From Symsagittifera roscoffensis (lineage: Eukaryota > Xenacoelomorpha > Acoela > Convolutidae), in assembly GCF_963678635.1 (NCBI RefSeq), contig NC_087063.1:20530701-20590700 (forward strand): a stretch of DNA of 60,000 nt, in the 5' to 3' direction. Shown piece by piece: positions 12,258 through 26,385 of this stretch; position 1 is the first letter of the stretch, and the number at the start of each line of letters is the position of its first letter. Position numbers and translations under genes: made by a program. The notes below the pieces were generated by a model. It did no database searches. It saw nothing but the letters and a program-made list of their open reading frames with translations, and was not told the origin of the DNA.

Positions 12258-12763
12258 TGGAACCTGATCTAAACTACATTTTATTATTGGATAAATTAGA
12301 TATTTTATCACTGTAAAATATTTAATATTAACCAATCATATTCCATCAAACTAACAACCCACTTATTTGTAAGTGCTGAAATTACCTGTAATTTCAGCAC
12401 CAGAGCTTTTTGAACTTAACTTACAACTTAGTTGCTTTCTCCAAGAGACCGACTCGTAACAAACCAGTATACTCTAGATGTTGTAATTTCAGCAACAGAG
12501 AGATTTGAATTTAACTTAGAAATTAGTTACCTCTCCAAGAGAACTTCAGCAGTCGCAATAAGCCAGTATACTCTAGATCTATTGAGCCTAGCACAGACTA
12601 GTTAAACACCCTGAGACTAGTAGATATAAGAGAAAGATTAGGATCGGTATTTGACTAAGATTTTGCACGAATCTATCCGGCCGAAAATAAGATAGCGTGA
12701 CGAGCAGACGGTGTACCCTATCCGAAATTACTCTATGAGTTATACATCTTACAACATATTTCA
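12258..12763 (+). repeat. 5' LTR of copy 1, with internal duplication
   Basis: This 506-bp LTR is about 95 bp longer than the 410-bp LTRs of copy 2. The excess is a diverged tandem duplication: unit a at 12388-12482 and unit b at 12483-12577, both starting GTAATTTCAGCA and ending near AGTATACTCTAGAT. A hairpin with a 13-bp stem and a 2-base loop occupies 12373-12400. PBS-like TGGTGCGACC begins at 12766, two bases after the LTR. Confidence 0.9.
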
Positions 12764-12852
12764 TCTGGTGCGACCATAAGTCTCGAATAAAGATCTTAAT
12801 AGCTTAGAATTAACCAAAAAATAGATTAGAAAATAGACAAAACATTTTCAAA

Positions 12853-13086
12853 ATGTTACACGACAATAACTTAATTGAAATGTCTCTACGACTCAATAGA
12901 TCAGAGCCGCTATTCCGCACAATACAAGAACTACCCGGTATTGGAAAAAGATCTCGGACAAGAGACGACATACGACTACATAGAAACTTACCAATTAGTT
13001 TCATGGTCGTACGGCAAAAGCCAACACAAACTTTTATATTTAGAATCTTACTAGCAATGAATTTAGATTTTCATTCGCAAACATAA
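12853..13086 (+). CDS. ORF-a of copy 1 (77 aa, open)
   Basis: This is the counterpart of 31106-31339, with the same length, start and stop. It is one of the few frames still open in this dead copy. Most differences from the intact copy are conservative, for example in the segment RPRTKDDIR versus RSRTRDDIR. It is Arg-rich, lacks Cys, and ends in a hydrophobic segment (FIFRILLAMNLDF). Its function is unknown. A splice-acceptor-like CTATTTCAG follows at about 13113-13121, so it may be an upstream leader exon or a leader ORF. Confidence 0.55.
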   Translation: MLHDNNLIEMSLRLNRSEPLFRTIQELPGIGKRSRTRDDIRLHRNLPISFMVVRQKPTQTFIFRILLAMNLDFHSQT

Positions 13087-13508
13087 AATCCTTGAAGGAA
13101 ATCTTCAATGACTATTTCAGGCGCTAGATAAAATTACTATTGTACAATAACGATTGATAAAAAGATCTCAAATTGTTCCCTCAAAATCTGCAGTACTATA
13201 TAAAACATATTTGAAAAATATTTATGGAAAACAAAAAAAAAATAAGTAGCATGACAATAAATTGTTAGTATATATAAATCATCCTGTTGTTCCGGCTTCA
13301 TCACCTTAACACCTCAAACGTCGATTCACTACCCAACCTTTTCAAAAGACCCAGGACTAACAGAAGTTTTTTAATCACGTTAACCATTCAAATTAGGCTT
13401 AACAGTGAAGAACTTCGGTTATTCATCCTTCACTTGAACCTTCCCCTCACCTGACCCAGGATAAATCTTAAACTTAGTAAGTTTAAAATAGTATCTAACA
13501 AACTACTT

Positions 13509-13596
13509 GCGTTCTAATTATACCTGAACCTTGTGGATCGATTTACTATTCTCCAACCCTTGAACACAATCACTACCCCTAAGTAAGATTAAGTAA
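13509..13596 (+). promoter_or_regulatory. Leader block identical between the two element copies
   Basis: These 88 bases are identical to 32001-32088 in copy 2, although coding regions of the two copies differ frequently. It is non-coding and lies between ORF-a and ORF-b. Just upstream, GTAAGTTT at 13477-13484 is a strong nematode-type splice donor and is also conserved. A role in packaging, splicing or translation of the element RNA is inferred. Confidence 0.6.
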
Positions 13597-13777
13597 ATTA
13601 ACACCTTAACTTATACTAGCCACGAGAAAGTAAAAATCATTCTTCGGAATCGTTATACTTTTCTCTCCATCCCTGAACAAAACGACCCAGGTTAAGCTAA
13701 CCAAAAAATCGTAAGGACTAACAGTCTAGGAAAAGTAAAATCACTAATAACTTCTTGCATCCCTCATCCTAAACCTT

Positions 13778-14240
13778 ATGTCCCTAAAAAATTTAGGAAA
13801 TAAAAAAACAATCGTATTACACAATTGTGAAATAGACAACCAAAAATACGATCTTGTAATAACCCCGCATACACAAACAGTTGGATACATTCGAACAAAA
13901 AGACAAACGAAAACAAGAAAAATTATAAGTAAACAAAGACAAATAACACGAAAAAGATTTTCAAAAAATAGAAATGCGTTCTCCGAATCAGAAGCCAGTA
14001 GTCTAGACGCACTATACAAATTTAAAAAAAAATCAGTAAAAAAAAATTGCCCAATCCATGATCAGTTATATTTTTCCGATTCAGAAACAACTTCAAACTC
14101 ATCAAAAAGAGGAAAAAGAAACATAAAAAAGATATATAAACACAAACCAGTACATCTATACAATTAGAATCAACGGATTAGACATATTGATAATTATGTT
14201 TTAACAGTCATCAAACGAAAAAATGAGCACAACTCAGAGT
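13778..14240 (+). pseudogene. ORF-b of copy 1, truncated by nonsense change
   Basis: This matches the basic 155-codon ORF at 32272-32739, but a Trp codon has become TAG at 14165-14167, leaving 129 codons. Homology continues past the stop into the overlap with the gag start. The Lys/Arg-rich central region and the acidic Ser/Asp segment are preserved. Confidence 0.75.
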
Positions 14241-17200
14241 GACGAAAGTCCAGACGAAGAAGCAGTTTTTCCCTTTGTTATAAATTCACTAAGTGATAGA
14301 GGACAAACACGATTTTGCAAAATTTACTACTAAATTTGTTTGAACCAGGAATAAGTCCATGCAAATCAGAATTCCCAGATATAAAAATCAAAAGACAAAT
14401 TATAGAACATTATTTGAACGACACATGTAGCCTAACACAACAACACGGAATCTACACCATAGAAATCAGTACACCAAGAACACTTCATGGTAAATATGTC
14501 ATCCAAACAGACGATATTGATTTAGAATTTTCAAAACTATTCACAGAATATACTAAAAGCATACAATATCAAAACTCACAGAGAGCAAACTCAACATTCA
14601 CGAACGAAATTTTTGCAATAATATATAGTTATATATCTATATTAGAAAGAACAGAAGCACAAAGAACATCACCAGTCCAAACATCCAAACATACAAAAGT
14701 AAGAATTGAAATCGCCGCATTTTCAACATTTCTAAACGCAATTCGTGAAAATTTTACCAATAATGATGTCTCACAAAACACTAAACATGATTTACAAAAA
14801 ATACTAGCATGGTTTACAATTGATTATTTTACACATAATATCGACTTAATTGAACAAGCAAAAAAAAACCTTTAGACCCCAAAGTACCAATGACGACACT
14901 GTCATTGCAGAACAATCAGATTACGTTTGGGACCCTGAATGGTCTCATCCAGCATTTTTAAATTTTCCAGCAGATATCTCAAGTCAAGCAATAAGTGCAA
15001 TATCTTTTCACAAAGATTATGTAAAAGTAACACCACTAACAATTGATGCAACACCTTTAAATTATAATACATTTTTACCTGATCCACGAAATAACAGCTT
15101 AAATTCAACAGAAATACTTAATGAAAATCTCAATGGAACTAAAAATCTTACACAACAAGATATTCAAACACCATCACACTTCATAAATGAAGAAATAGTT
15201 CAAACAACAGTAACAACTACACAACAAAGTATTTCACCACTACGTCCAAACCTCACAACACCAAAAATTAGAAATACAGCACTACCACAAGTGAGCTTAC
15301 AATCGACCGTTAAACCTTCAGTTGCTCCAAAATAATCGCATATGTACTATCAGACATATAGACCAATGACAAAACCGTCAAAAACACGAAAAACGTTCAC
15401 AATACACACTTTTGCAGAACACAACTATAATTATGTACATCAATCAAAAACAAATCAACCCCCCCTTCCGAAAAAACACGCAAAACCTAAACCACGTATG
15501 TTCTCATTATTTGAATCTTCCAAATACATCGACCAATTCAAAAAATTTCCAAGAAAATCCACACCCTCCACAGGATTATAGTGAAAATTACCCATTTTTC
15601 CAACAAAATAAGAATAAACAACAAACACCTTATTACACAAATTATTTAACATCAGCAACCAGACATTTTTGCACCATATACACAAGAATATCGCACACAA
15701 AGACCGCGACAATCTCAACCATCTCAAAATGTGAAGATTTACCGACAAAATCCAGCAGATATGCAGAATCAACAACCAATGCATATACAAAACTCAATTA
15801 ACACACAATCTTTTCAACCTACACATTCACAAAACCCAATGACTATGCATTCTTACCAACCAACTCAAATGCAAAATGAAATACCGCTACCATATTACTT
15901 ACAACAACATAAAAAATCAACTTACCAATAACAAAAAATCAACTTACAAATTTCTCGCAAATACCAAACGCCGCAGAGTCACTCCAAATGACGATGAATC
16001 CATATTTAATGGGAGGATCGTCAATAACATCCAATAAACCGTTAATGGTATTCACAGGAACAGACCCTGAATACTCAGTAGAAGATTACCTAAATGCAGT
16101 CACAGCAAATTTAATTTCAAATATAGGACCCGAACCAATTAATACACCACTCCATCAAAATTGGATACATAGACGCACAGCGTTAATAGAAACAACACTA
16201 GATGGCGCAGCCCAAAATGGTTTTCAGTACTACCCATAGACATAAAATAAGATTCGAAATGATTCACACGGAATTTTCAAAAATGTTTGATTCTGAAAGA
16301 AACAAACAACATCAAAAAGTTTTATGCAACAAAATTCGCAGATTACCAAATGAAACAATTAAACAATTAGCAGTTTGAATCAAAACACTAATTCGAAAAG
16401 CATATTCACTCAATACACATGATGACCTTAACACTTCAATTAAGGAAAATAGCTATAAAAAGAGAGCATCTCATCCTTCCTCAATTCGAGAACCAGATTT
16501 AGATTTTAGAAAACCAGTAGATAAACTAGAACAAGCAGAAATCACAATGAAACTTGAAGAAACAAAAAATCTAAAACTACGTTAATCGGATCGAAACAAA
16601 TACTACACATATAAATAACATACAAGGATCAGATACAAACCTGATTGAAAAAATCACTGAAATATGAAACATCTATGAAAAGAACCCAAACTTTAAAGCC
16701 AAACTATCTTTCAAAAAACGGTGTAACTATTGCCGACAATACGGACACAGTATTGTCGAGTGTAGACAAAAACAACAAGACAATCAGAATAAACCTCAAA
16801 AGCACAAAGAACCAAATAAGTCATTCTATCAATATATGAAAAAAGATCAAAACCTACCAAACAAGAAGATATACAGTAATAATAGCTCTAGAAAACCACT
16901 TCCAGGCAACTCAAATTATTCAGGAAATTAATCACAATATAACTCCAGTTATAGAGGTAGATCGCCCGAACAAAGAAATTCACGAAATTTCTCACAAAAT
17001 AGATATAGTCGATCGAATAGCCAAAATAACCAAAATAGAAACAACTATTCGCGATCGAATTCAAACACAACAGAATTTAATTCTGCATCCAGTTCCCATT
17101 CAAACCCAAGGAATAGACACTATTCCAACAATAGATCATGAAATTCATGATACAACAGAAATAGAAACTATTCAAACAATAGGAATAGAAGTTATTCCAA

Positions 17201-17767
17201 CAATCGAAATCAGAACTATCCAAACAACAGATCAAGGAATAACTCATATAATAGACCAAATTATCAAAGATCAAATGATAACTATCATAACAGATCACAA
17301 AATATTTCACGAAACCGAAACTCGAGCTACAACAATAGGTACAGAAACTATTCACAGTCACCCTACAGGAATAATAACCGTTACCCCGATTCTAAACATC
17401 GATACAGAAGTAACACACCAAAGCATCAAAGACAAATCAATCAAGTGCAAACAAATGAAGAAACAACTTCAGAACCCCCAGGTATTGATAACACAGAAAA
17501 TAATGATTTACAATTGAACCACATTAATTGTGAATCAACAGACACTGAAAGTGATACAGATAATACCATCTCAGTAAATATGATAACAGTCGAAAACGAC
17601 TATGAACCTATCATATATGAACAATCCTTTAGTTCACACATATACGAAAATCAATTGGAACTTCTCCATAATTATTACACTACACCCATTAATAATAATA
17701 CACGAACTACACAAGAAGTAAACAAAATTAACACTGTAATTAAACTTGATAAAAAAGTCGAAGTACA
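14223..17767 (+). pseudogene. gag region of copy 1, frameshifted
   Basis: Homology to the Gag part of the intact copy runs across several frames: an early frameshift near 14310, then open pieces at 14315-14875, 14850-15335, 15342-15581 and 15988-16239. The capsid-like segment is broken after 16239. The zinc knuckle at about 16715-16770 is still readable, but the aromatic residue before its first Cys is changed to Arg. The Asn/Arg/Ser-rich tail follows at about 16900-17440. No functional Gag can be made. Confidence 0.85.
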
Positions 17768-20719
17768 ATGATCAAAAACAAAACATATTTATCGAAACAT
17801 ACAAAAAGAACAACCGAGAGAAAATTTGGGACAATCTCTTTTCTCTTAGAAAGTCCAAGAAGCAAAGAATTTCAACCACCAGACCTTGAAATTGATTTTT
17901 TAATCGAATCAGGAGCAGAATCAAATATCATTAACAGTCCCACATGGAATGAAATCAAAACACTGCATCCGAATTTAACACCTCTTGAAACGTCTAGTAA
18001 ATTAGCAACAGCACGAGGATCAACATTAGTAAATTATGGAAAAATCCAAGTATTCCTTGTTCCCACAAGAACAATGGAACGAAACAAGATTTTGAACAAG
18101 CCATTCAAACAAACATTTTATATTACTGATATTAACTATAATATCATTGGCATACCGTTTATAACTAATTATATACCAACAATAAACATCATAAATAGTA
18201 AAATACATATCAAAGATAATTATACAAAAACGAAAAACACAGCCTTAACATTCTTTCAAAGATTAAACAAACAATCGTCATTTTTCTCAAATTTTTACCC
18301 AAGTTATAATCAAAAACGGAAACACCTGAAACCACTATCAGGAAACGTATATAACTTTTCATTAAAACAAGTTCATCAGTATGACAAAAGTCAAAACAAA
18401 CAACAGTTTTTCATGTCAGATTTCGAATTCAAACCCATTCACAAATTTTTCAAAATTACAATCTCATCCATAAAATACTTGAAAAACACAAAGTCTGACA
18501 TTATTTCACTCCACATATATAACAATACACCATATCAAATAACATTACTCTTAGGAGTTTTAGGATATTGCGAAACAAATGCTACAACTTCACCTATAAA
18601 TGAAGTAGCATATCGAGTAAATAATATATTACAACTATCAGATATTTGTCAATCAACAATTCTTAACGAAGAATTGTCCATAAATAATATAAAAAGTAAT
18701 GAAAAACGAAATACAGATTATTTCACAAAAACACCATATCTTAAACCAACATTAGATATAACAAATTATACAAAAGAACAACAAAAATTTTTAACAATGT
18801 TTAATTTTCATTAATCACAAATAACACAAGATGAATTTGACAAATTAGTTAAACAACTGATAAAATATTCAACAGTCTACGCAACATCAAAATTCGACGT
18901 AGGAAAAATTAATTCATCACTAAACCTTCCATTAAAAACTGACGCAGTTTTCAAAAAACAAAGAGCAAGTAAAGTACCGATTCATTTACACGACAAGGTA
19001 AATAGATTACTTGACATTTTAGAACAATACGAAATTACATAACCAGTAATTAAAGAAGAAAAACCAAAAAGTAATACCTTCATCAACCCTGTTATCAATC
19101 TAGCAAAAGGTGAATCACTAAAAATAGTTTTAGACGCCAGTTATCTCAATTCACTAATTGACGAATCAAAATGTAATTGGCCCATTGAATCAATACAAGT
19201 TATCTTAACAAAAAATAAATGGTAAGTACTTCACAACCGCAGACATGAAATGTGCTTACAATCAAATGCCACTAGATGAACAATCACGACGATTAACACA
19301 ATTTGTTATTGGAAATCAACAATACGAATTTAATCGATTTTTCTATGGAATATCCATAGGACCAGCAGCTTTTTCAGCTTTCATGAGTAAAATTGTTAGA
19401 CCCCTAATAGTCAAGAAAAAAGCAATCACATAATTAGATGATGTTTCATGCAATCACAAACCAAAGACGAAATGTTTACAGTTTTGGAACAGTATCATAA
19501 AATACTTCAGAACAAAATCTGAAAGCAGCCCCCGATAAATCACATTTCTTCTTAACACGCGTTAAATTTTTAAGACATACCATTAAACAAAATACAATCA
19601 CTCCATTAATATCACGCATTGATGCAATTCAAAAACTTCAACTACCTACAAATGAAAAAAAATCCAAGAATTCCTTGGAATGTTGAACTTTTTAAGTAAA
19701 TATGTTTACAAAATGCAATTATACTTAAGACTTTTCTATAACATCCTCAGACAAGAAAATAATTTTGAATGGACCACTGACCATCAAACACGATTTGAAG
19801 AAATTAAAAAATTTTTGACAGAACAAATTTCAAACACAATTCCAGATCCAAACCAACCATTCTATGCTATGTGCGATGTTTCAAATTTTGACATCGGCGC
19901 AGAATTATTACAATCACATACTGGAACAAATAAAATGAATCTTATATCAGCAAATTCGCGATTATTCACACAAGCCGAGCTACGACTCTCTACTCTAATG
20001 AGAGAATGTACAGCTATAATATACACACTTACAGAATACGAATTTCTGATACTTAGATCAAAACACCCAACAGTTCTATTTACAGGTCATAAACCAATTA
20101 TATTTCTTTTCACGCAAAAATCAAATCCTAATCATAGAGTTTATAGGTTTCAATCAATTTTAATGAAATTCCCAAACTTACATATAGTTTGGACAGCAGG
20201 AAAAAACCTTGCATTACCAGATACATTAAGTAGAAATACGCCACCTGAACTACTTACACGAAAAACTACAGTTGAAAAACCAAAAAATATTAAATTCTAT
20301 CTCGCAAAAGATGAAACATCACCCCGATTAGAATGCAAATACGCAGTAAAAACTGACATTGATCAATCACAAATAAACAATCTACAACATTTCCCACTCT
20401 TCCTAGACTGCCAAAATAATCACTATGAAGTTGATTTATTAAGTACTTCTACCTTTGAACCAATTCCATACTCACAATGGATAAAAAAAATACTCAACAA
20501 AAGAAAACAAAACAACAACCGCATAAAAAAGACCTTTTTCCATTAATTGAAAAAGAAAATTTGACCGATAAAAAAAATTTATCAGGACCACAAACAAATG
20601 ATTCAAAATACACAATAAATCAAGTTTTTAACCTCCATGACCCACTTGACACAATTCCCCTATCAAAACTAGAAATTGATAAAATTTTTCTGCCACCAAC
20701 AGAAAAAAATTACACTTGA
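17768..20719 (+). pseudogene. Protease-RT-RNase H region of copy 1, inactivated
   Basis: The piece 17768-18814 contains the protease, where the catalytic Asp of the DSGA motif is Glu (codon 17906-17908). The RT region 18815-19440 carries stops, including TAA at 19431-19433 replacing the Tyr of YLDD. The RNase H piece 19680-20546 is open, but with substitutions around the first catalytic Asp segment. These changes are independent of each other, consistent with long neutral decay after insertion. Confidence 0.88.
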
Positions 20720-21631
20720 ACTTTTAAAACAATTATTTCCTTATCATACAATTCACAAATAACGACAACTTTAGGAATGCCACCATATGAAATGGTTTTT
20801 AATCAAAAACCAAGAAAACCAATTATGTTCACAGCAAATTCTCACAAAAACGCACAAGGTCATTGCAAACCAAACAAAGATTCAATATGCTATAATATAC
20901 CATTACACACACATCTTGAAGATCATTTTCATCACCCACAAATTCTCAACTTAGCCTCCGGCACACATACCGAATGGATTTTAAACAGAGTTAAAAAGCA
21001 CAACGAAATCTACCAAAGAGTAACAAAGAAATTGTTACAAAGGCAAAACATTAACAGCCAAATTAATTCACGTTTTATGCCAGCAGCAGATTTCAAAATT
21101 GGAACATTTGTCTTAATACCTAATTTTAAAACACAAAAAGGAATCTCCAAAAAATTACAACCACTTCGAAAAGGACCATACCAAATAATTGCCAAACCCA
21201 CTGAAGTAACATACAAACTCACCGATTCAGCTAAAAAAGAAATTGTTCAACATCGTAATAATTTATTAGCTTACTACCCGAAAGAATACGCATTACGCGA
21301 TTTAAATCAACTATATTCTTTTATAGGTTTAAAAGATATTAAAAACAATACACATACAGAACAAGAAACAAATGTACATGACGACATTAATCATAAACAA
21401 AATCAAAAACAAAACACAACTGATAAAAATCTAAAAACACCAGACCCACAAATACCTCAAAAAGAAAGAAAAAACAGGAAAATGATAGAAAAAATTTTAC
21501 CACAAGAACAAATAGAAAAATCAGAACACAGAGAATCATCACGACCTAGAAACCAACCACGTAAAAACTACAAAACATTCATCCCACAATCTAAAATATT
21601 AAAGAAAATTGAATTTCAAAAACAACCTTGA
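20720..21631 (+). pseudogene. Integrase remnant of copy 1, catalytic core deleted
   Basis: Compared with the intact copy, sequence equivalent to about 39210-40045 is missing at the junction near 20715-20735. This removes the zinc-binding segment and all three acidic DDE residues. The open frame 20777-21631 keeps the C-terminal part, including the GPY motif (KGPYQIIAKP) and the basic tail. Confidence 0.85.
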
Positions 21632-22670
21632 TTTTAAAGTTAATAATTTGTACACCTCTGAATTATTTTGAACTTTCACATTTTCAAGATAACATGCTGA
21701 AACATACGCAACAATTCTAGTTCATTTTCAGCCAATAGGATTCACTCCAATCCATCACCTTCAATATCTCTAACACAAACCTACTAGCCGATAGATATTA
21801 ATCTCCAGGCATATCTATAACTATAACTTTACAACTACCAGGTCAAAAATGAGCAACTTGCTAAAACTTGACAACTAAAATAAACAGCACCATAATATTA
21901 CAACCCTCCCCTATCTAATAACACAAAGATCAACAATATTTTCCCAACTTAGACCTCAAAAACCCTCCAACCAAAAATGGCAAATTAGCCTAAAGTAAAA
22001 AAGAACCAAAATAATTTGGCCTTAAGTACAAATATTTGAAAAATGCCTCAGATTACCGGACAAATAAAAACAAAGCAAAGAATACCTCCCGACCACCAAA
22101 AAATTAGCCTCCAACAATTTTTCACATAACTCAACCCACTTGTCAAAAACTCAATAAATAATCCGACCACACTTGAATTTCGCCCCAGAAGTTCAAAAAA
22201 TACTCGACGAACAAATCATTTCTTAAATGCTTCTCTCTTTAACAGTCGATACCTTAAAAAATATAATCATAAACCTTTTCATAAAATTTTTCATTCTATT
22301 TAAACTCTTGCTAATATTTTTTATTGAAACTTTTGAAGCCCTAATAATCATTTTAATAATTTTTTGCAATATTTTTTAAATTTTCTTCTCCCTATTTGAA
22401 ATATATCTTCAACTTTTCCAAATGATTGACCACATTCACAAATACGATAATTCAAAGTCTATTTAAATGATACGAACAATTTTTAGAAGAACAGATATTT
22501 TTTACTATTCGTAATTTTTATCACATTTTTATCATCCCTAAATATGACAATGTGCAAATGTGTAAAAAAGGCAATAGTCACATTTGCTTTAGCAACAATC
22601 CTTTTAATTCTTTTCATCGAAGAATATTACAATAAACATAAATCTTCCCACTAAGAAACAGATTAATCGG
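21632..22670 (+). pseudogene. Non-coding gap plus decayed ORF-c and ORF-d of copy 1
   Basis: The first about 600 bases match the non-coding gap after Gag-Pol in copy 2. The hydrophobic frames corresponding to 41534-41764 and 41761-41949 are present at about 22230-22655 but are interrupted; ORF-d is broken by a frameshift shortly after its start. The AATGATACG context of the ORF-d start is preserved. Confidence 0.6.
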
Positions 22671-22689
22671 ACACATTTCCAAAATTGCT

Positions 22690-23794
22690 AACCAACCACC
22701 ACCAAAACAGTCTTCACCGACATCTTCCCAAGAAAACCCAGTAATACCCACAACTACCCAAAACACCCAAACATCCACACGAATTTCTTTTCAAGATAAC
22801 CCGTACACTTTTGAAGAACGACACGCGCGCTTATCCGAACCCCTAGAACCAGTTCAGCGACAAGCATCCGTAAGTAAACCAATATACAATTTGTACCCCA
22901 CAATACCACAAGACTTAAATCGAATCAGACATATTAGTCAAAATCAAAATACAGTTGAAGTAAATAGACAAATTATACATTCGCGAAGAAATAGAAAATT
23001 TTAAACCCCCAGAGTTCATTTTGATATACCCCAATCACCAACATCAACTACTTCAGAAATTTCAAGTAAGTACACTACCAGAAACCCCCACACTCCTTTC
23101 ACAACATAGCACCTCAAATATACCATCAGACTACCTAGGTTCAACACCAACATCTGAACAAATCCGTGAAAATCCTTTTAACCCTCCCAATTTCACCGAA
23201 CGACTACCATATTGGACAACACACTCATATACACAAGGTGAAGCGAACATAGTAAATGAACCAATAGATATTTCTTCTGATAAAACGCTATCATCATTAC
23301 CAGAAACACTATCACTCCCGTCAACACCATCATTAAGCCAAATGTCACCGACACTTTTCCCTTTAAATTTCCCAAACAACCTCGACGCTAGAAATCGAGA
23401 ACAATCATCATCAAATATCCCTTTACGATTAGATTGGAACACTTTCGTACCACCTCACCCATTATTTGGACAACATCAAGAAAGTAACCGACTCCACAGT
23501 TGGGCACTCAATAGATTACAAAATAGACAAGATATCCACGAAGATATTCGAGAACATAACATTCAAATACTTCAACAAAACAGTCTCCAATTAAAATTTG
23601 AAATCACAATCAGACTTAATAATATTTTTTAACACCCCTACCCATTAAATCCACCAAATATAACAGCTCAACCGCTACCACCATTTATAACAACTGAAGT
23701 AATATATAAATACGATAGATATACAAAAAACACAATTGGATACATAACATTTTATAACCCATACTCCGGATTATCATACACATGTATAATCTAA
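22690..23794 (+). pseudogene. ORF-e of copy 1 (proline-rich, no AUG), frameshifted
   Basis: This is homologous to the frame 41958-43091. Its protein-level match continues upstream of any Met codon, as in the intact copy, so absence of an AUG start is a shared property. The frame is interrupted near 23003 and again at 23630. The conserved core includes DYLGSTPTSEQIRENPFNPP and LFGQHQESNRLH. Confidence 0.65.
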
Positions 23795-26385
23795 AAATAT
23801 AAATATTTCAACAAATCCTTTTTCTAATATTTTCCGACGAAAACACAAATCCATCTCCTCGCACAGGACCTCAGGATTTATTAGTAACACACTATGATTG
23901 TGAAGAAAACGAACTAAAAACACTACACAAACATGCAATAAATCAAGTATCACAATGCGAAACAGAACCACAAGCTATAGAAACTACAAATGTAATAGCA
24001 ACATTGTATTCAAAAGCCCGAGCAACAACAGTCACAGGATATAAGTTTACAGCAACAGTTTCCGAAAAGAAAGTACATTGTTCACAAGTCTCCAACGGAA
24101 ATAAAAACCGACTTAATCACGAATCATTTTACCAGAGTAACATAGAAAGACTTTTACATCTCAACCCCGACAATTCAAAAACGAATTACTCAGATTAAAT
24201 CTAACAAGAAAAAAAAACACAGACAGAAAAATAGTAAATTTTCAAGTCTTTGCCGATTCTGTACATCAAGCAGAACTTGAACGATATCAAGGACATGTTC
24301 AATTAGACAAAAAATACCCATATAATGGCGCACACGGACGATTAACTTATGATATACACAATAAACACTGGATACCACACATTGGAATAAATAATCCCTC
24401 AAAGCAGATACAAAAAATAAAGGATATCAAGAAATAAGGTTTTTTGATTGGAAAATACAACTTGAAAAAATACAACTCACACGAGATTTAACTGATAACA
24501 CCATGATCTATCAAGGAATTAGATTGCCTTGCAAAAAAGATCAAGGTTGTTGTGACCCTACAACAAGAACCCAAGCAACAATTGTTTGATTTCCCGAAGA
24601 TACACGCATAACAATTCAAGTAGGAAAAAAACACGCTCGAACGATAAAATTTCATGAAAATTACTTTATTGAATCAAATCCATACGAACATGTGAACCCA
24701 TCTCACAAACAAAGCAATGATTTCAACAACATTCATGATATAGAAAATAAATTGACACGTTTTCAAATCTATCACGAAACAGAATTTGCATGTAATTATA
24801 GCAATCCACTTTATAAAACCAAATACTCTGAAAAACTTGTCGAATACGAAAAAGTTTCGACATGACCACTGGAAAAATAAAATTTGACCCTTACGCAACA
24901 AGTCGCCCTATTAACGAAGGCACATCATACGTCCCAGCGAACCTCTATAAAAGCACAGGTCAACCTGGTGGAAAGCTAAAACCATACGATAGTAAAAGCA
25001 CACGTTTACAAGAATTATCACTGATGAATAGCACCTACTTTGGTAATATACATTATGATATTCACTTAGATATGAAATTGGACTACACAATTAGTAGAAT
25101 TTTCCAAGAAATGTCACTTTTTGAATTAGAAACACTTCATCAACTATGCGAATTAGAAAGAACACAAATCTTACAATCACTCGCCTTAGCAGAATTAAAA
25201 ACACCCTACGCAGGATATTTATTATCAGGAAATAGATCAAATTTTCTTGGTTACGAAGGAAACATTTTATGGTTTTATACTTGCACCAAAAAATTATCAC
25301 CATTATATGTTTTAAAAGATAAACGTTGTTATAGAACAATCCCCATATTCTACAAAAAAAAGTACATTTTGTCAATACACTTTCAAGACGAACATATTTT
25401 TGGGATACCGCAGTCCCAAGTGGATCAAAAAAATAGCCACAATGTCGTACAATTAAACCCTGACGAAAATAAATACTATTTACTTACACCATATCCTACA
25501 TTAATACAACCACTAAAAAAGTTTTCACCAGAAAGCATCCAAGCTATCGCTCGTAACCCAAATATTGATTTACAATCAATAGGTAAATATTCTAAATCTG
25601 TTATACAACATCACATTAGAACACAAGAATTTCAAAAATGAATAACACAAATGGACACAATACAACGACAATCAATCCACCACAATTTAAGAAAAATTGC
25701 CTAAACCGCAGGATTTGCAGACATTTATACACAAGACTACAGCGGATATTTTAAGGATATTAAAGATAAGCTATAATTAAACGGTGAAAAATACAGACCA
25801 CAAGATGTTTCACCCATAAACATTTTCAGTTTTGTAACCTTAATAAACGAAATTCGCGCCTTTCTAGGATGGCCCTACTACATCTTAGAAAGATTAACTA
25901 TCTTATACGCTATGTTTATTTTTATAGAATTTCTTTTCTCACTGTTAAAAGGAATCTATAATACATGCGCTATACACACACAACTAAACCGCCAAGCACG
26001 TGTAGCACGCATATTATTTGCAGGATTTTTTGGACTTTTCTCAGCATCAATCAATAAAATACTTCTAGATGCACAAATAAAAGCATATAATACAAAAATA
26101 TCCACAAGACCAAACACATATGACGAAGAACGTAATAATGTAGATACAAAACCTACAGCACCACAGATACCAACCCTACCACAAAACCATCCATTATCAT
26201 TGGTTCCCCGAAATTTTCGAAACTTAGCAATCGCAAATAATCCAAGTTTCAGACCAAATACAACACAAAGTCCCATTCAACATATAATGACACATCATTC
26301 ACAAGATACATATGAACAAAATATCGAACAACCTCATACCACCACTTTTCAGTCTCAAAATAATCATTTTTTTAGCCCACGATGA
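23782..26385 (+). pseudogene. ORF-f (envelope-like) of copy 1, multiply broken
   Basis: This is homologous to 43079-45697. The signal-peptide region is destroyed by a stop a few codons after the ATG, and further stops and frameshifts split the rest. Open pieces remain at 24862-25641 and 25912-26385. The membrane-spanning region and the cytoplasmic tail are recognisable in the last piece. The ATGA overlap with the next ORF is retained at 26382-26385. Confidence 0.8.
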
